DNA from: DATARH01 sp036268425
GTDB taxonomy: Bacteria; Pseudomonadota; Alphaproteobacteria; ATCC43930; CGMCC-115725
NCBI GenBank assembly: GCA_036268425.1
Contig: DATAUE010000022.1
Span: 21,597-85,596 of the forward strand
Direction of reading: 5' to 3'
DNA length: 64,000 nucleotides
Shown here: positions 26,895 to 36,250 of the stretch, piece by piece
How positions within the stretch are numbered: the stretch's first letter is position 1
Layout of the letters: each line of letters opens with the position of its first letter
Notes under the pieces: generated by a model
The model's database searches: none
What the model saw: only the letters and a program-made list of their open reading frames with translations
Told to the model about the DNA's origin: nothing
Position numbers and translations under genes: made by a program

Positions 26895-27566
26895 TTAACA
26901 ACCTCTTAGCGTCGCGCAAAGGGCGGAATCACCAGCAAACCAATAATCTATGCGATCATCAATAAGCGGATACTGGCCGCGCCGCACGACGACAGGGGCG
27001 TCGTCGGCCTCGTTCTTGGGTGCATTTTGCTTTAAGCGTAATTTTTCTGCAAAAAAGAGTTTCTCTATATCTTCTTTGAGAGAGCCACACCACAGCATTC
27101 GTATACGATACTGCGCAATATTCATCAGCGCCGACTCTGGGCGATTATCTTCCCCCAGATATCCGCATTGATTGTTGCGCGTGAACCTGTTTGAGACAAA
27201 GTAATCTTCAATGAACCGGCTGAAGTTTTCGGCGGTATCCTCCGCCGAACGAGGACGAAGATGGTTCCATTTTGGGTCCTGGTGTGTAATATATTTGAAT
27301 GCCGACCATGCCCTGCTCCATGGATCCCGATAGGAAGAAACAATCATATCAAAGCGTTTCGCGAACGGTGCTACGAACCGAAATGGTATGTGTCCGGCGA
27401 CAAGGCTGAACTCTTCGGTGATCCGATCAGCATCCTTTAGAAAGGAATCCAGCGAGACGTTATGGAGATCGACAATAAAACATTGATCCGGTTTGAAGTT
27501 GCACGCGAGATGGTTTGCAATGAACGTCCCTCCGTTTTTTGGAACCGAAATATGCAATATCTTCAT
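26895..27566 (-). CDS. Sulfotransferase-family protein
   Basis: This 223-residue protein begins with KILHISVPKNGGTFIA, the phosphosulfate-binding loop of sulfotransferases (V-P-K-x-G-x-T/S). It carries the matching 3'-phosphate block VSSYRDPWSRAWSAFKYI about 80 residues later. These two elements define PAPS-dependent sulfotransferases, which move sulfate from PAPS to carbohydrate or other hydroxyls. At 223 residues it is a compact member. It is encoded on the strand opposite to the glycosyltransferase and hydrolase and may sulfate the same glycan. It lies between decayed DNA and insertion-sequence fragments. GAGAAAAA precedes the ATG at 27566. Confidence 0.82.
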   Translation of the reverse strand: MKILHISVPKNGGTFIANHLACNFKPDQCFIVDLHNVSLDSFLKDADRITEEFSLVAGHIPFRFVAPFAKRFDMIVSSYRDPWSRAWSAFKYITHQDPKWNHLRPRSAEDTAENFSRFIEDYFVSNRFTRNNQCGYLGEDNRPESALMNIAQYRIRMLWCGSLKEDIEKLFFAEKLRLKQNAPKNEADDAPVVVRRGQYPLIDDRIDYWFAGDSALCATLRGC

Positions 27567-27628
27567 GATCGATTTTTCTCTTCACTTAATTCGCTACCCG
27601 GCGGGATCAAGTTATCATGCCAGTGTGG

Positions 27629-28126
27629 CTAGCCATCGTCAAAATAATGTTTTTCAGCAGCTATGTGGCAGGTGCGTAGCCATTGAAGCATCCGGACAAG
27701 CAGGTAATCGTTAGAGCAGTTGTTAACGGCTGCGCTCAGCTTTTCGATCGGAACGGGTTCTTGATGAAGTGCAACGGAGGTTGCGACCCAGACTCGCGCC
27801 TGTGACAGCGCCCGTTTCACAGCATCCCAATTTCGCGAGCCCTTGGGTAATGCGTTGACGATGCCGCGCTTGATCGCAATGTTTCGGGCGACGTCGCAGT
27901 CCGCAAGTTCCCACCGCTAGCCGCTGTTGTGTAGCCGGCATCGGCGAAGACATTCTGCGCCTGGTCGTGCAGGAGCGCCGCTGTCTGATTGATGTCGGCT
28001 TCGTTGGCGGCGGTGCGGACAACCGTGTTCCCCTGCCGAGGCTAGGTCGACTCCGATATCGGCCCTCCGTTCTTTAATCGCGGTCCGCTTGGCAAGCCTG
28101 CGATGCAGCCTTATGGCAGGTCGCAT
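27629..28126 (-). mobile_element. IS5-family transposase fragment, frameshifted
   Basis: On the minus strand around 28030-27930 the sequence reads TVVRTAANEADINQT followed by LLHDQAQNVFADAGY. This is the characteristic core of IS5-group transposases, around the second catalytic Asp. Beyond a stop, another frame gives VARNIAIKRGIVNALP and then MKRALSQARVWVATS, which correspond to the downstream part. Several frameshifts and stops make it non-functional. It abuts an IS630 fragment on its upstream side. Confidence 0.65.
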
Positions 28127-28139
28127 TCAAGATTTCGGT

Positions 28140-28557
28140 CAGGGGGCCAGGAATAAGCCTCGTCCCGGCTTGCTAAAAGTAGTCCCAGATCCTGATGCGA
28201 CGCCCCGAGGGGATCCAAAGTCCCGGATGGTTGAGCAGCCTGTCGGGGCGGCTTGCGGCACGGCAGCGCCGCGATTTTAGAACACGGGTCGCCGGCGGCG
28301 GCGGTTCTTGCCGAGCTTGTGCGTCTTGTCGCGCAAACAGCCCGTCCAGACCCTGCCCGGCGAAGCGCTGCTGCCATCGCCAGACTGCCGGCCGGCTGGC
28401 GTCGGTCTGGCGCGCCACCGCCAGCACCGGCAGGCGCCCAGCCGATAAAAGAACGATCCGAGTTGACGTGTTTCTGTGGTGGGTCGCGACCGACGGCGAT
28501 CGAAGCCAGTCGCATGCGATCGTCGTCGCCGAGGAGAATACAGATGGTCTGTGCCAT
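28140..28557 (-). mobile_element. IS630-family transposase N-terminal fragment, frameshifted
   Basis: From 28557 on the minus strand MAQTICILLGDDDRMRLASI is the typical N-terminus of IS630-type transposases. After a frameshift, VARQTDASRPAVWRWQQRFA and GLDGLFARQ give the winged helix-turn-helix region. The catalytic domain is absent. Together with the IS5 fragment directly downstream this forms a nested, decayed insertion hot spot between the sulfotransferase and the methyltransferase genes. The 310 bases between 28558 and 28868 hold nothing I recognise. Confidence 0.7.
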
Positions 28558-28868
28558 GCCGGGAGTATCGCGGGATTCCTACCTGTTGCGAATCCTACGT
28601 CTGTGTCAACGCGCTAGCCAGGCTCAATATGGCAGGGTGCGCCGCCGATGGCTCCCTTCCTTATTCCGCTCGCGCGACTACTTCCTGGCCAATTCGACCA
28701 TGTTCTTCAAGGCCGTCCACTGCACAACTCGGTCGGTAGGCGCCCCATATTGCTTTACGAAGGGGATCTAACCGACTACAATTTGATAACTGATTGAGAA
28801 AAGGCCGCATCTGGTGAAGCTGATAAGCCTACTTGGCGCGTGTTGACTTTAAAGTCTGGAGGTGGAAG

Positions 28869-29879
28869 ATGAACGTTCAAATTTCAATTATAACTTCTCT
28901 TTACCGCCTTTTTCTCAATAGGGAGCCGCGACCGAACGAATTAAAGTATTGGGGTGAAAAATGCGTGGATCTAGATTCAATTCCGATCCTTTTACGGGAC
29001 TTCGCTAAATCGAAGGAGTTTTTGGAGAAAAATGGTGTCGTGCCAGGGCACCCCGCCGGGCACTACTATTCCCCAGTGGTCGATCCTGCCACCCTGGATC
29101 CTGCGCTATTACGCGCTAATCGAGCGTCCTTGCAGTCAGCTCCGGCTATCGATTTGAATATAGAACATCAAAAAGCGCTTTGGCAACAAATCGCCAGCGC
29201 GAGCCTTTCTTTTCCTTCTAATTCCACACCTGGAAGGCGGTTTTACCTCGACAATCCGGTTTATAGTTATGGTGATGCTGTGGTACTTTGCGGGATGATC
29301 AGCCATCTCAAACCGAGACGCATTATTGAAATCGGTTCCGGCTTTTCCTCGGCATGCATGCTAGATCAAATTGAAATATCGTCATTAAGCACTGAAATAA
29401 CGTTTATTGATCCGTATCCTGAGCGTCTGATAGCCTTGTTGACTGAAGGTGATCTATCTAAATACAAGCTGATCAGTAAAAACCTTCAAGAGGTGCCATT
29501 GGAGACATTCGATGCGCTACAGGAAGGGGATATTCTTTTTATTGATTCCACCCACGTCATGAAGGCGGGTAGCGATGTCAATTACGAACTCTTCGAAATT
29601 TTGCCCCGCATTCGCAACGGTGTTTACATCCATTTTCATGACACTTTCTGGCCATTCGAATATCCTGAAGGGTGGATATTCAATCGCGGGTATTCTTGGA
29701 ATGAACTCTATGGCTTGCGTGCGTTCCTGCAATATAATAAGAACTTTACTATGGAGTTCTTTAGCGACGCGTTTTTCATGCTTTGCCACCAAGAGGTTGA
29801 CAGGGCTCCCGAACCGGCCAGATCGTATTTTCTACGTTCGCCGGGCGGAGCCATGTGGCTCAGGAAGGCTGCGGATTAA
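28869..29879 (+). CDS. Class I SAM-dependent methyltransferase with DUF4214-like N-terminus
   Basis: This is a 336-residue protein. The first about 60 residues (ITSLYRLFLNREPRPNELKY, then ILLRDFAKSKEF) resemble the DUF4214 module, often attached to secreted repeat proteins and glycan enzymes. From about residue 130 it is a Rossmann methyltransferase: glycine-rich RIIEIGSGFSSA, acidic strand end TFIDPY, then GDILFIDSTHVMKAGSD and YIHFHDTFWPFEYP. It probably methylates a sugar or lipid-linked glycan. The start at ATG 28869 is set by GGAGGTGG (28858-28865); an alternative TTG-type frame extends 12 codons upstream. G+C is low, as in the adjoining glycan genes, so it was probably acquired with them. 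Confidence 0.85.
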   Translation: MNVQISIITSLYRLFLNREPRPNELKYWGEKCVDLDSIPILLRDFAKSKEFLEKNGVVPGHPAGHYYSPVVDPATLDPALLRANRASLQSAPAIDLNIEHQKALWQQIASASLSFPSNSTPGRRFYLDNPVYSYGDAVVLCGMISHLKPRRIIEIGSGFSSACMLDQIEISSLSTEITFIDPYPERLIALLTEGDLSKYKLISKNLQEVPLETFDALQEGDILFIDSTHVMKAGSDVNYELFEILPRIRNGVYIHFHDTFWPFEYPEGWIFNRGYSWNELYGLRAFLQYNKNFTMEFFSDAFFMLCHQEVDRAPEPARSYFLRSPGGAMWLRKAAD

Positions 29880-30354
29880 ACCCGGGCAGCGGCGCAATGG
29901 TGCTATAGTTGCGGCGGCTCAACAGGTTGTCGGTGGGAGAGGCAAAGGCAGCTGATCAGTCGCGACGCGCTTTCTCAGGATGGCGTGGTCGGCCGTTGCG
30001 GAAGAACAGCCCGATTTCGGTGCAATCCTCTTCGAGTTCGTCCGAGCCGGAGTCGCAGATTTCGCGCTATTATCGGAGGCGGTCCAGATTGGAGAACACG
30101 AGGACTGGCCGTATCGGAGTCCACGATGGCGGTGAAGCCGTCTAGGCCGGGTCGACCAGATCGAGGCGGTCGCGATCCCATAGATCGGGCTCGACGATGC
30201 GGCACCGGGCTAAGATCGGGGCGATCTGCGCGCCAGTCCAGCGACGGCAGCGCAACTCTACAATCTGCTTAACCTTGTCTGGCGGGGTCGGGCAACAAGC
30301 GGCGGCCAGCTACGGTCAACCAGACCTGCCTGGTTCTTGGCCCCCAGCGTGCTT
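29880..30354. other. Gap without a recognisable gene
   Basis: These 475 bases are richer in G+C than the methyltransferase genes on either side. Open frames on both strands are interrupted and show no family motif I can identify. The mix of short coding-like stretches with stops suggests a decayed insertion sequence or gene fragment, but I could not name it. No RNA gene was seen. Confidence 0.35.
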
Positions 30355-31323
30355 CTATTTTGTTGACCGATCTGACGCAGACCCGCTGCTCATTCTTGAA
30401 AAGAAATTTGCGAAATAAGCATTATACCCGTCGAGGTCCCTAAGATTTTGGAATACCGTCTTTAGGCTGTCCGTATGCGAAGCACCACCCCAGGGTTGTT
30501 GATCTCTAATCTCATCCAAATATGAGCAAGCCGTCTCGGCGCCGCACTCCTGAAACAAAATCCAAGCCTTACCTTGCCTGCAGGTGAATTTTGCACCTTC
30601 ATGAGGAGTAGCTAGCGCACTTAATTCAATCAATTCAAGTTTGGTTTGCGTCGGCAGCCTTTCCAAATCGATCCGCAATAAATCTTGAGGTAGTTCTTTT
30701 TTGTAGAAGAAAACACGAGAGCATGCGACATCAAGGACCCGTTCGAAATAATCAGAAAAATATTGCATCAGTATATTTACCCATGGCGCGCCATGGAAAT
30801 TAAAATCTTGTTGGACGACAATCGAGCGACCCGGGCGTAAACGGCCGAAGAATTTTGTTTGTATCACCCTATTCAATCGCCATGTTTTTGCAAGGTCAAT
30901 AAATAGCAAGTCAATAGCGCAATCCGGCGGCTCCTTGTAGGTAAAGTCGCCCTGGTGAAATTCGATAAACCTTATGTATTCTCCAAGATTTTCTTTAACA
31001 ATATCAAGTACATCGTCTCCGGGCTTGCGGTTGTGGCCGAGGAGACGGAGAGAGTAGTTGTCATTTGGCGCAACAAACATGTCATAGCTATGTATAGTCG
31101 TTTTATTAGAATTTCGCGCCAAACCGGACGCTAGCGAGATAGTGGAACCTCCGCAGAAAGCGCCAGCATCGACCACGCAACCATCAAAATCCATATTTTT
31201 CGCAAAATAATGGAGCATTTTGCGTTCGCCTGGCCGAAGCATCGTGGGAACATCGCCAACTTCATCGATGTCGATCTTCCAGCATTCAGTTTTGGCTGAT
31301 TCAATTAGCTTCAGAACGTCCAT
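30355..31323 (-). CDS. Class I SAM-dependent methyltransferase
   Basis: This 322-residue protein has a methyltransferase core near its N-terminus: CVVDAGAFCGGSTISLASGL is motif I, HSYDMFVAP carries the acidic residue that contacts SAM ribose, and CAIDLLFIDLAKTW is the motif with the metal- or substrate-binding Asp. This resembles the Methyltransf_24 / TylF-like group, which often methylates sugar hydroxyls. The C-terminal third (PTQTKLELIELSALATP onward) has no similarity I recognise. It is encoded opposite to the other methyltransferase and is probably part of the same surface-glycan set. AGAGGG lies just before its ATG at 31323. Confidence 0.82.
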   Translation of the reverse strand: MDVLKLIESAKTECWKIDIDEVGDVPTMLRPGERKMLHYFAKNMDFDGCVVDAGAFCGGSTISLASGLARNSNKTTIHSYDMFVAPNDNYSLRLLGHNRKPGDDVLDIVKENLGEYIRFIEFHQGDFTYKEPPDCAIDLLFIDLAKTWRLNRVIQTKFFGRLRPGRSIVVQQDFNFHGAPWVNILMQYFSDYFERVLDVACSRVFFYKKELPQDLLRIDLERLPTQTKLELIELSALATPHEGAKFTCRQGKAWILFQECGAETACSYLDEIRDQQPWGGASHTDSLKTVFQNLRDLDGYNAYFANFFSRMSSGSASDRSTK

Positions 31324-31422
31324 TTAGCCCTCTAAGTATCTATCTACGGATATGTTGATTATGAGGAATTGGTCTTGATTCAAGAAAGGTGGCTGATGGG
31401 GGTGCCGCCAATGTGAACGCGG

Positions 31423-31596
31423 GAAAACTGGGGGTTTACGATCGGTTTGCCCAAGCACTTGATCGTCGAACGCACCTTCGCTTGGCTCAACCGCTGCCGC
31501 AGGTTGCCCGAGGATTGGGAAAACCTCAAGACGTTTGCCTTCCTGCGGCTCGCAATCGACCCAGCCGATATTGCGAAATTATGTAGTCCAACATGA
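31423..31596 (+). mobile_element. IS5-family transposase C-terminal fragment
   Basis: A 57-residue frame ending at the TGA of 31594-31596 reads LPKHLIVERTFAWLNRCRRL, then EDWENLKTFAFLRLAI and IAKLC. This is the classical C-terminus of IS5/IS4-type transposases, including the catalytic Glu of the V-E-R-T-F motif. Nothing upstream continues the protein, so only the last sixth or so of the gene remains. Confidence 0.75.
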
Positions 31597-32389
31597 TGTT
31601 CCCGGACAGGCTCTAAGATGAAGTTGCGTGTCGGTATCGTCCGGAACCGACTCTTTACTGTGGCTGGCATCGGTGAGTTAGTTGAGGCCCGCACGAGGTC
31701 GCCGAGTATCATGTGATGCTGGCGAAATCGCTATAAAAAAATGCACCGGACCCCGCGGTAGACTGAAGCGTGGCTGGTGCCGTTGTCGGTCGCCATCTGA
31801 CAGGCTGGCCGGCCCACGCTGCCCTACGAGAAGATTCGCCGGCCAAATCGCCAAGCTGCCGCCGTGCGCAATGGGCACCGTGTCCGGCGACGAACCTCTC
31901 CGCAAAACCTGAAACGCGGGTACCCGCGTCATTGGCGCCAGGACAAGCCGTCCCCAATACCTGAATCGGTGGCATGGTTGCGAATGCCGCACCGGCTGAG
32001 CATCAAACCCAGCAAGTGAACACAACAAAGGGAATGCAACATTTTAATGTGTTCTCAACCTGTAGTTGGTGTGTCCGCTGCTGCCTTAAAGCGATACGCA
32101 GGTGCCGCTTGCAAAAGGGGACACTCCACGTTGGATTTCCACTTTTCCGGGATCACCGGCAAGGCCCCACCTATGCTGGCCGATTGCGCACTATCCAACG
32201 CGCGTCTTGGTCACTCACCGATGTGGAGAAAGGCCGGTATTGTAGCCCAAGAAGGAACCCGCTCGCGCGGGCGGGATGCGTTGCGGTCTGTGCGTTTGTC
32301 CCGCGGGCCGCCCTCGGCACAGCTTATTCAAACAGAAGCGGAGCTGCGCGGCGGCGATGGGCTTTTCGTCTCCAGCTACCGTCCCTCAC
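31597..32389. other. Gap, probably insertion-sequence debris
   Basis: About 790 bases lie between the IS5 fragment and the ABC transporter operon. Several frames are open on both strands (for example 32047-32430 plus and 31678-32028 minus), but none carries a motif I can assign. The region around 32090-32160 has a simple coding-like pattern without a start and may belong to another decayed element. I call no gene here. Confidence 0.35.
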
Positions 32390-33406
32390 TCAAGCAGTAC
32401 GGGCCAAAGCCGGCATTGCGCCCTCGATAAGATGGCACGCAAGCGTACGGTTGCCGACCGCCCGCAGCGCCGGAACGTCTTCGGCGCAGCGCGCGATGGC
32501 GCGCGGGCAGCGCGGGTGGAAGCTGCACCCAGAGGGAGGGTTGATGGGGCTCGGCATCTCGCCGGAGAGGATGATTTCCTCGCGGCGTTCGTCGGGGTGG
32601 CTCGGCAGCGCGGCGGAAAACAACGCCTCTGTGTAAGGATGCATCGGCGCACGTGCGAGTGACTTGGCCTCGCCTACTTCGACGATGCGGCCCAGATACA
32701 TAACCGCGATCATGTGGCTCATATGCGCCACCGCGGCAAGATCGTGAGCGATGAACAGGTAGGAAAGTCCGAGCCGATCCTGCAGGTCGCGCAGCAGATT
32801 GAGAATTTGCGCGCGGATCGACACATCGAGTGCCGATACCGGCTCGTCGAGCACGACCATTTTCGGGGAGAGGGCGAGGGCGCGCGCGATCGCGATGCGC
32901 TGACGTTGGCCACCGGAAAATTCGTGGGGAAACAAATCGGCGGCGTGCCTCGGGAGACCGACCATATCGAGCAACTCGGCGATGCGTTCGCGTAGCCGGG
33001 CTGACGTCAATGACTCGTTGGTCACCAGCGGCTCGGCGATGATCGCGCTGATGCGCATGCGCGGGTTTAGCGATGCGTACGGGTCCTGAAATACGGCTTG
33101 GACTGACTTGCGGTAATTCCGCCGCCCGGCACTGTCTAGAGTCCGCAGATCGCGGCCTTCGAAGCGGATGGCGCCACCTGTCGGCTCGTCGAGCCCCAAC
33201 ACCAGCTTGGCCGTGGTGGTCTTGCCGCAGCCGGACTCTCCGACGATGCCGAGCGTCTGCCCGCAATCGATCGCGAAGGAGATGCCATCCACCGCGCGCA
33301 CGATGCCGCGGTCGCCGCCAAACAAGCCGCGTCGGGCAAAAAAACTCTTTTCGAGACCGACGGCTTCGATCACCGGTACGGGGCCATTGGCGGGGGTGGG
33401 GCTCAT
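32390..33406 (-). CDS. Peptide-type ABC importer ATPase (DppF/OppF-like)
   Basis: This 338-residue ATPase has Walker A GESGCGKTT, Q-loop VFQDPYASLNPR, signature FSGGQRQR and Walker B MVVLDEPVSALD. The C-terminal oligopeptide-transporter extension has the cysteine cluster CSFHPRCPRAIARC. It energises import of di/oligopeptides or similar solutes through the permeases encoded upstream. Its ATG overlaps the stop of the preceding ATPase gene by four bases (ATGA at 33403-33406), which indicates coupled translation. The same frame stays open far upstream through that gene, but the similarity begins at this ATG. It is the last gene of the five-gene operon 37840-32390. Confidence 0.95.
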   Translation of the reverse strand: MSPTPANGPVPVIEAVGLEKSFFARRGLFGGDRGIVRAVDGISFAIDCGQTLGIVGESGCGKTTTAKLVLGLDEPTGGAIRFEGRDLRTLDSAGRRNYRKSVQAVFQDPYASLNPRMRISAIIAEPLVTNESLTSARLRERIAELLDMVGLPRHAADLFPHEFSGGQRQRIAIARALALSPKMVVLDEPVSALDVSIRAQILNLLRDLQDRLGLSYLFIAHDLAAVAHMSHMIAVMYLGRIVEVGEAKSLARAPMHPYTEALFSAALPSHPDERREEIILSGEMPSPINPPSGCSFHPRCPRAIARCAEDVPALRAVGNRTLACHLIEGAMPALARTA

Positions 33407-34419
33407 GCGACAGCTCCCACTGCGCGCAACGCTATTGCCTCGGCGCCGGGTTCCGCGAGCCAGCAGCGCGCGACCCGCCCGTCTTCCGGCGCAAAGGGCG
33501 GCGGCGCGACCTCGTGGCAGCGCGGTTGCACATCCGGACAGCGTGCCGCGAACGAGCAACCCGGCGGCAAGGCGGAGAGGTCGGGTGGCTGCCCTTCGAT
33601 CGCGATCAGGCGTTGGTCGCTGTCGCTCATGCGCGGAATCGAGTTCAGCAGTGCGCGGGTGTAAGGATGCACCGGCGCATTGAAGACGCGCGACACCGGG
33701 CCGGATTCGACCAGCCGCCCGGCATACATAACCGCCAGCTGATCGCACATTTTGGCGACGATGCCGAGATTGTGGGTGATGAAGATCAGCGCCAGCCCGT
33801 GCGCCCGCTGTAATTCGCGCAACAGGTTCAGGTACTGGGCCTGGATCGTCAGGTCGAGGCTGGTCGTCGGCTCGTCGGCGATCAGCAACCGCGGTTCGCA
33901 CGAGATGCCGATGGCGCCGACGATGCGTTGCCGCATGCCGCCGGACATCTCGTGGGGATATTGCCGGACCCGCGCGGCCGGCGAGGGGATGCGTACCGAT
34001 TTCAACAGCCCGCGCGCCCGCTCCCAGGCGGTGGCGCGCGGTGCATGTTCATGCACCTGGATCGGTTCAGCCACCTGGTTGCCGATTGTGAACAGCGGGT
34101 TCAGCGATGCCATCGGGTCTTGCGTGATCATCGCTATCCGCTTTCCGCGGATATTTTCCATCTCCTCGTCCGATTTGGTCACGAGGTCCTCGCCCTCGAA
34201 CATGATCCGACCGCCAACGATACTCGCGGCGGGCGGCAGTACCCGAAGCAGGGTCAGGGCAAGTGTGCTCTTGCCGGAGCCGGACTCGCCGACGATTCCG
34301 AGCGTTTCACCAGCTTCGACCCGCAACGACACCTCATCCACCGCGCGGACCACACGAGCGCCGCGGGACGAGACGTAGTGGGTCGAAAGGCCGTCAAGTT
34401 CGAGGAGAGGAACTGCCAT
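33403..34419 (-). CDS. Peptide-type ABC importer ATPase (DppD/OppD-like)
   Basis: This 338-residue ATPase has Walker A GESGSGKST, Q-loop ITQDPMASLNP, signature MSGGMRQR and Walker B LLIADEPTTSLD. The C-terminal extension with CSFAARCPDVQPRC is typical of OppD/DppD. It is the partner of the ATPase encoded next, and the two form the nucleotide-binding heterodimer. The start ATG 34419 shares one base with the stop of the permease gene before it, and its own stop overlaps the next start. The downstream end of the operon is therefore tightly coupled. Confidence 0.95.
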   Translation of the reverse strand: MAVPLLELDGLSTHYVSSRGARVVRAVDEVSLRVEAGETLGIVGESGSGKSTLALTLLRVLPPAASIVGGRIMFEGEDLVTKSDEEMENIRGKRIAMITQDPMASLNPLFTIGNQVAEPIQVHEHAPRATAWERARGLLKSVRIPSPAARVRQYPHEMSGGMRQRIVGAIGISCEPRLLIADEPTTSLDLTIQAQYLNLLRELQRAHGLALIFITHNLGIVAKMCDQLAVMYAGRLVESGPVSRVFNAPVHPYTRALLNSIPRMSDSDQRLIAIEGQPPDLSALPPGCSFAARCPDVQPRCHEVAPPPFAPEDGRVARCWLAEPGAEAIALRAVGAVA

Positions 34420-35318
34420 CAGAGTTGCCGCAGCTGTGGGTCGAGTTTGACGCGGAGCCAGTCGCCCATCAAATTCGCCGAGAGCACCATGAACATGATG
34501 CAGAGCCCAGGGAACACGGTCAGCCACCAATAGCCGACCATCAGCCCCTGCTTGCCGTCGGACAGCATCAGCCCCCAGGCAGGCTGGGGCGGCGGCACAC
34601 CGACGCCAAGAAACGACAATGTCGCCTCGGTGATAATCACGACACCAATCATCAGCGTGCCGAGCACGATCGCCGAGTTGATCACATTGGGCAGGATATG
34701 CCGCCGCATGATCGTCCATTTCGAGCAGCCTGCGACGATCGCCAGCCGCACGAATTCGCGCTCTTTCAGCGACAGTACCTCGCCACGGATGACCCGGGCA
34801 TAGCGTGTCCAGTAAGTGATCCCAAGAATGATCACGATGTTCCACATGCTGGGGCCGGCGATCGCCGAGAGGAAGATCGCGAACGTCAAAGCGGGGAGTG
34901 CCAACCAGGTGTCGGTCAATCGCATGATCACCTGATCGACCCAGCCGCCGAGATAACCTGATAGAATTCCAAGGCCGGTGCCGATCACCCCGGCAACCGC
35001 GACAGCGGTGATCCCCACCACTACCGACACCCGCGCACCAAAAAGCAGCCGGGACAGCACATCTCGCCCGAGCTGGTCGGTGCCGAGCAGGTACTCGGTA
35101 CTGCCGCCCTTAAGCCAGAAGGGCGGTTTGAACCGCGCCGCCAAACTCCCGACCTCCGGATTGTGCGGTGCCAGTTGGTTGGCGAAAATCGCGACGAGGG
35201 CGATTCCGACCAGGATCAACGCCGGTATTAGCGGGAAACTCCGCAGGTCCAAGCCGCGAAGCGCCGCGAAACGCGGGGGGCGCGACAGTAAACGGAGAAC
35301 GTCGGCGGGCGCGCTCAT
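34419..35318 (-). CDS. Peptide-type ABC importer permease (DppC-like)
   Basis: This 299-residue inner-membrane protein has a hydrophobic segment near the N-terminus (FPLIPALILVGIALVAIFA) and the family sequence LLGTDQLGRDVLSRLLFGAR. Several further membrane helices follow, with the EAA-type cytoplasmic loop REFVRLAIVAGCSKWTIM that contacts the ATPases. DppC-type subunits carry this LGTDxxGRD element. It pairs with the DppB-like permease, three bases upstream in the operon, to form the translocation channel. Confidence 0.95.
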   Translation of the reverse strand: MSAPADVLRLLSRPPRFAALRGLDLRSFPLIPALILVGIALVAIFANQLAPHNPEVGSLAARFKPPFWLKGGSTEYLLGTDQLGRDVLSRLLFGARVSVVVGITAVAVAGVIGTGLGILSGYLGGWVDQVIMRLTDTWLALPALTFAIFLSAIAGPSMWNIVIILGITYWTRYARVIRGEVLSLKEREFVRLAIVAGCSKWTIMRRHILPNVINSAIVLGTLMIGVVIITEATLSFLGVGVPPPQPAWGLMLSDGKQGLMVGYWWLTVFPGLCIMFMVLSANLMGDWLRVKLDPQLRQL

Positions 35319-35321
35319 AAC

Positions 35322-36242
35322 TCAGCTCCCAAGCCGGATACGGGGATCGATCACGGCGTAGAGGATATCCACCACGAGATTGACGACGACAATCATCGCG
35401 CCGCCGAGGAGCACGACGCCTTGCACGATCGGGAAGTCGCGGAAGCTGATTCCCTCGTAGAGCAGGCGTCCGATGCCGGGCCAAGCGAACACGGTCTCCA
35501 CCACCACGGCGACATTGACCATGATCACGAGGTTGATGCCGGCAAGCGTCAGGACCGGGATCAGCGCGTTCTTGAAGGCGTGCTTGGCGATGACAAGCGA
35601 TTCAGGGAGTCCCTTCAAACGCGCCAGCTTGACGTATTCCGAACCCAGCACTTCAAGCATCGACGAGCGGGTTAGCCGCATATGAGAGGCGGCGAAATAC
35701 CAGCCCAGGGCGAAGGCCGGCATGATCAGATGCAGCGGCCCCCCGGCACCGGAAGACGGCAGCCAGCCGAGATAAACGGAGAACACCAGGATCAAGACGA
35801 GGCCGACCCAAAACGATGGCAGCGACAGGCCGAGCAGGGAAAAGATCTTGCCGGCGTTGTCCCAGAACCGTCCGACCCGCACCGAGGCTAGAATCCCGCT
35901 CGGGATGCCGATGATCAGCGAAAGCCCCATCGCGACACCGGCGAGCAGCAGCGAATTCGGCAGCCGGTCCAGGTAAAGCTCCATGACCGGCGTCTGGTAA
36001 TAAAACGACTGGCCGAGATCGCCATGCAGCAATGCCCAGACGAACAGGCCATATTGCACCCAAATCGGCCGGTCGAGACCGAATTGGTGATGGATTGCGG
36101 CTATATCGGCATCACTGGCGCCCGGTTCGACGAGCAACAACGCGGGATCGCCGGTCACTCGCACGAAGAAAAAGATGGTCAGGGACAATAGGATCAGCGA
36201 CAGCAAGCAATAGCCGGAACGCTTGAGTATGTAACGCTTCAT
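35322..36242 (-). CDS. Peptide-type ABC importer permease (DppB-like)
   Basis: This 306-residue permease begins MKRYILKRSGYCLLSLILLS and has the DppB-type early stretch FFFVRVTGDPALLL, then about six membrane helices. The EAA-type loop is SEYVKLARLKGLPESLVI, followed by AFKNALIPVLTLAG. The ending DILYAVIDPRIRLG is the standard C-terminus of the family. The substrate would be received from the binding protein encoded eight bases upstream. AAAGGA before the start overlaps the end of that gene. Confidence 0.95.
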   Translation of the reverse strand: MKRYILKRSGYCLLSLILLSLTIFFFVRVTGDPALLLVEPGASDADIAAIHHQFGLDRPIWVQYGLFVWALLHGDLGQSFYYQTPVMELYLDRLPNSLLLAGVAMGLSLIIGIPSGILASVRVGRFWDNAGKIFSLLGLSLPSFWVGLVLILVFSVYLGWLPSSGAGGPLHLIMPAFALGWYFAASHMRLTRSSMLEVLGSEYVKLARLKGLPESLVIAKHAFKNALIPVLTLAGINLVIMVNVAVVVETVFAWPGIGRLLYEGISFRDFPIVQGVVLLGGAMIVVVNLVVDILYAVIDPRIRLGS

Positions 36243-36250
36243 GCCGCTGA

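Noticed and set aside
32390..33901. 503-residue version of the last ABC ATPase
   Set aside because: The extra 165 N-terminal residues are an out-of-phase reading of the preceding ATPase gene; the true start overlaps that gene's stop by four bases.
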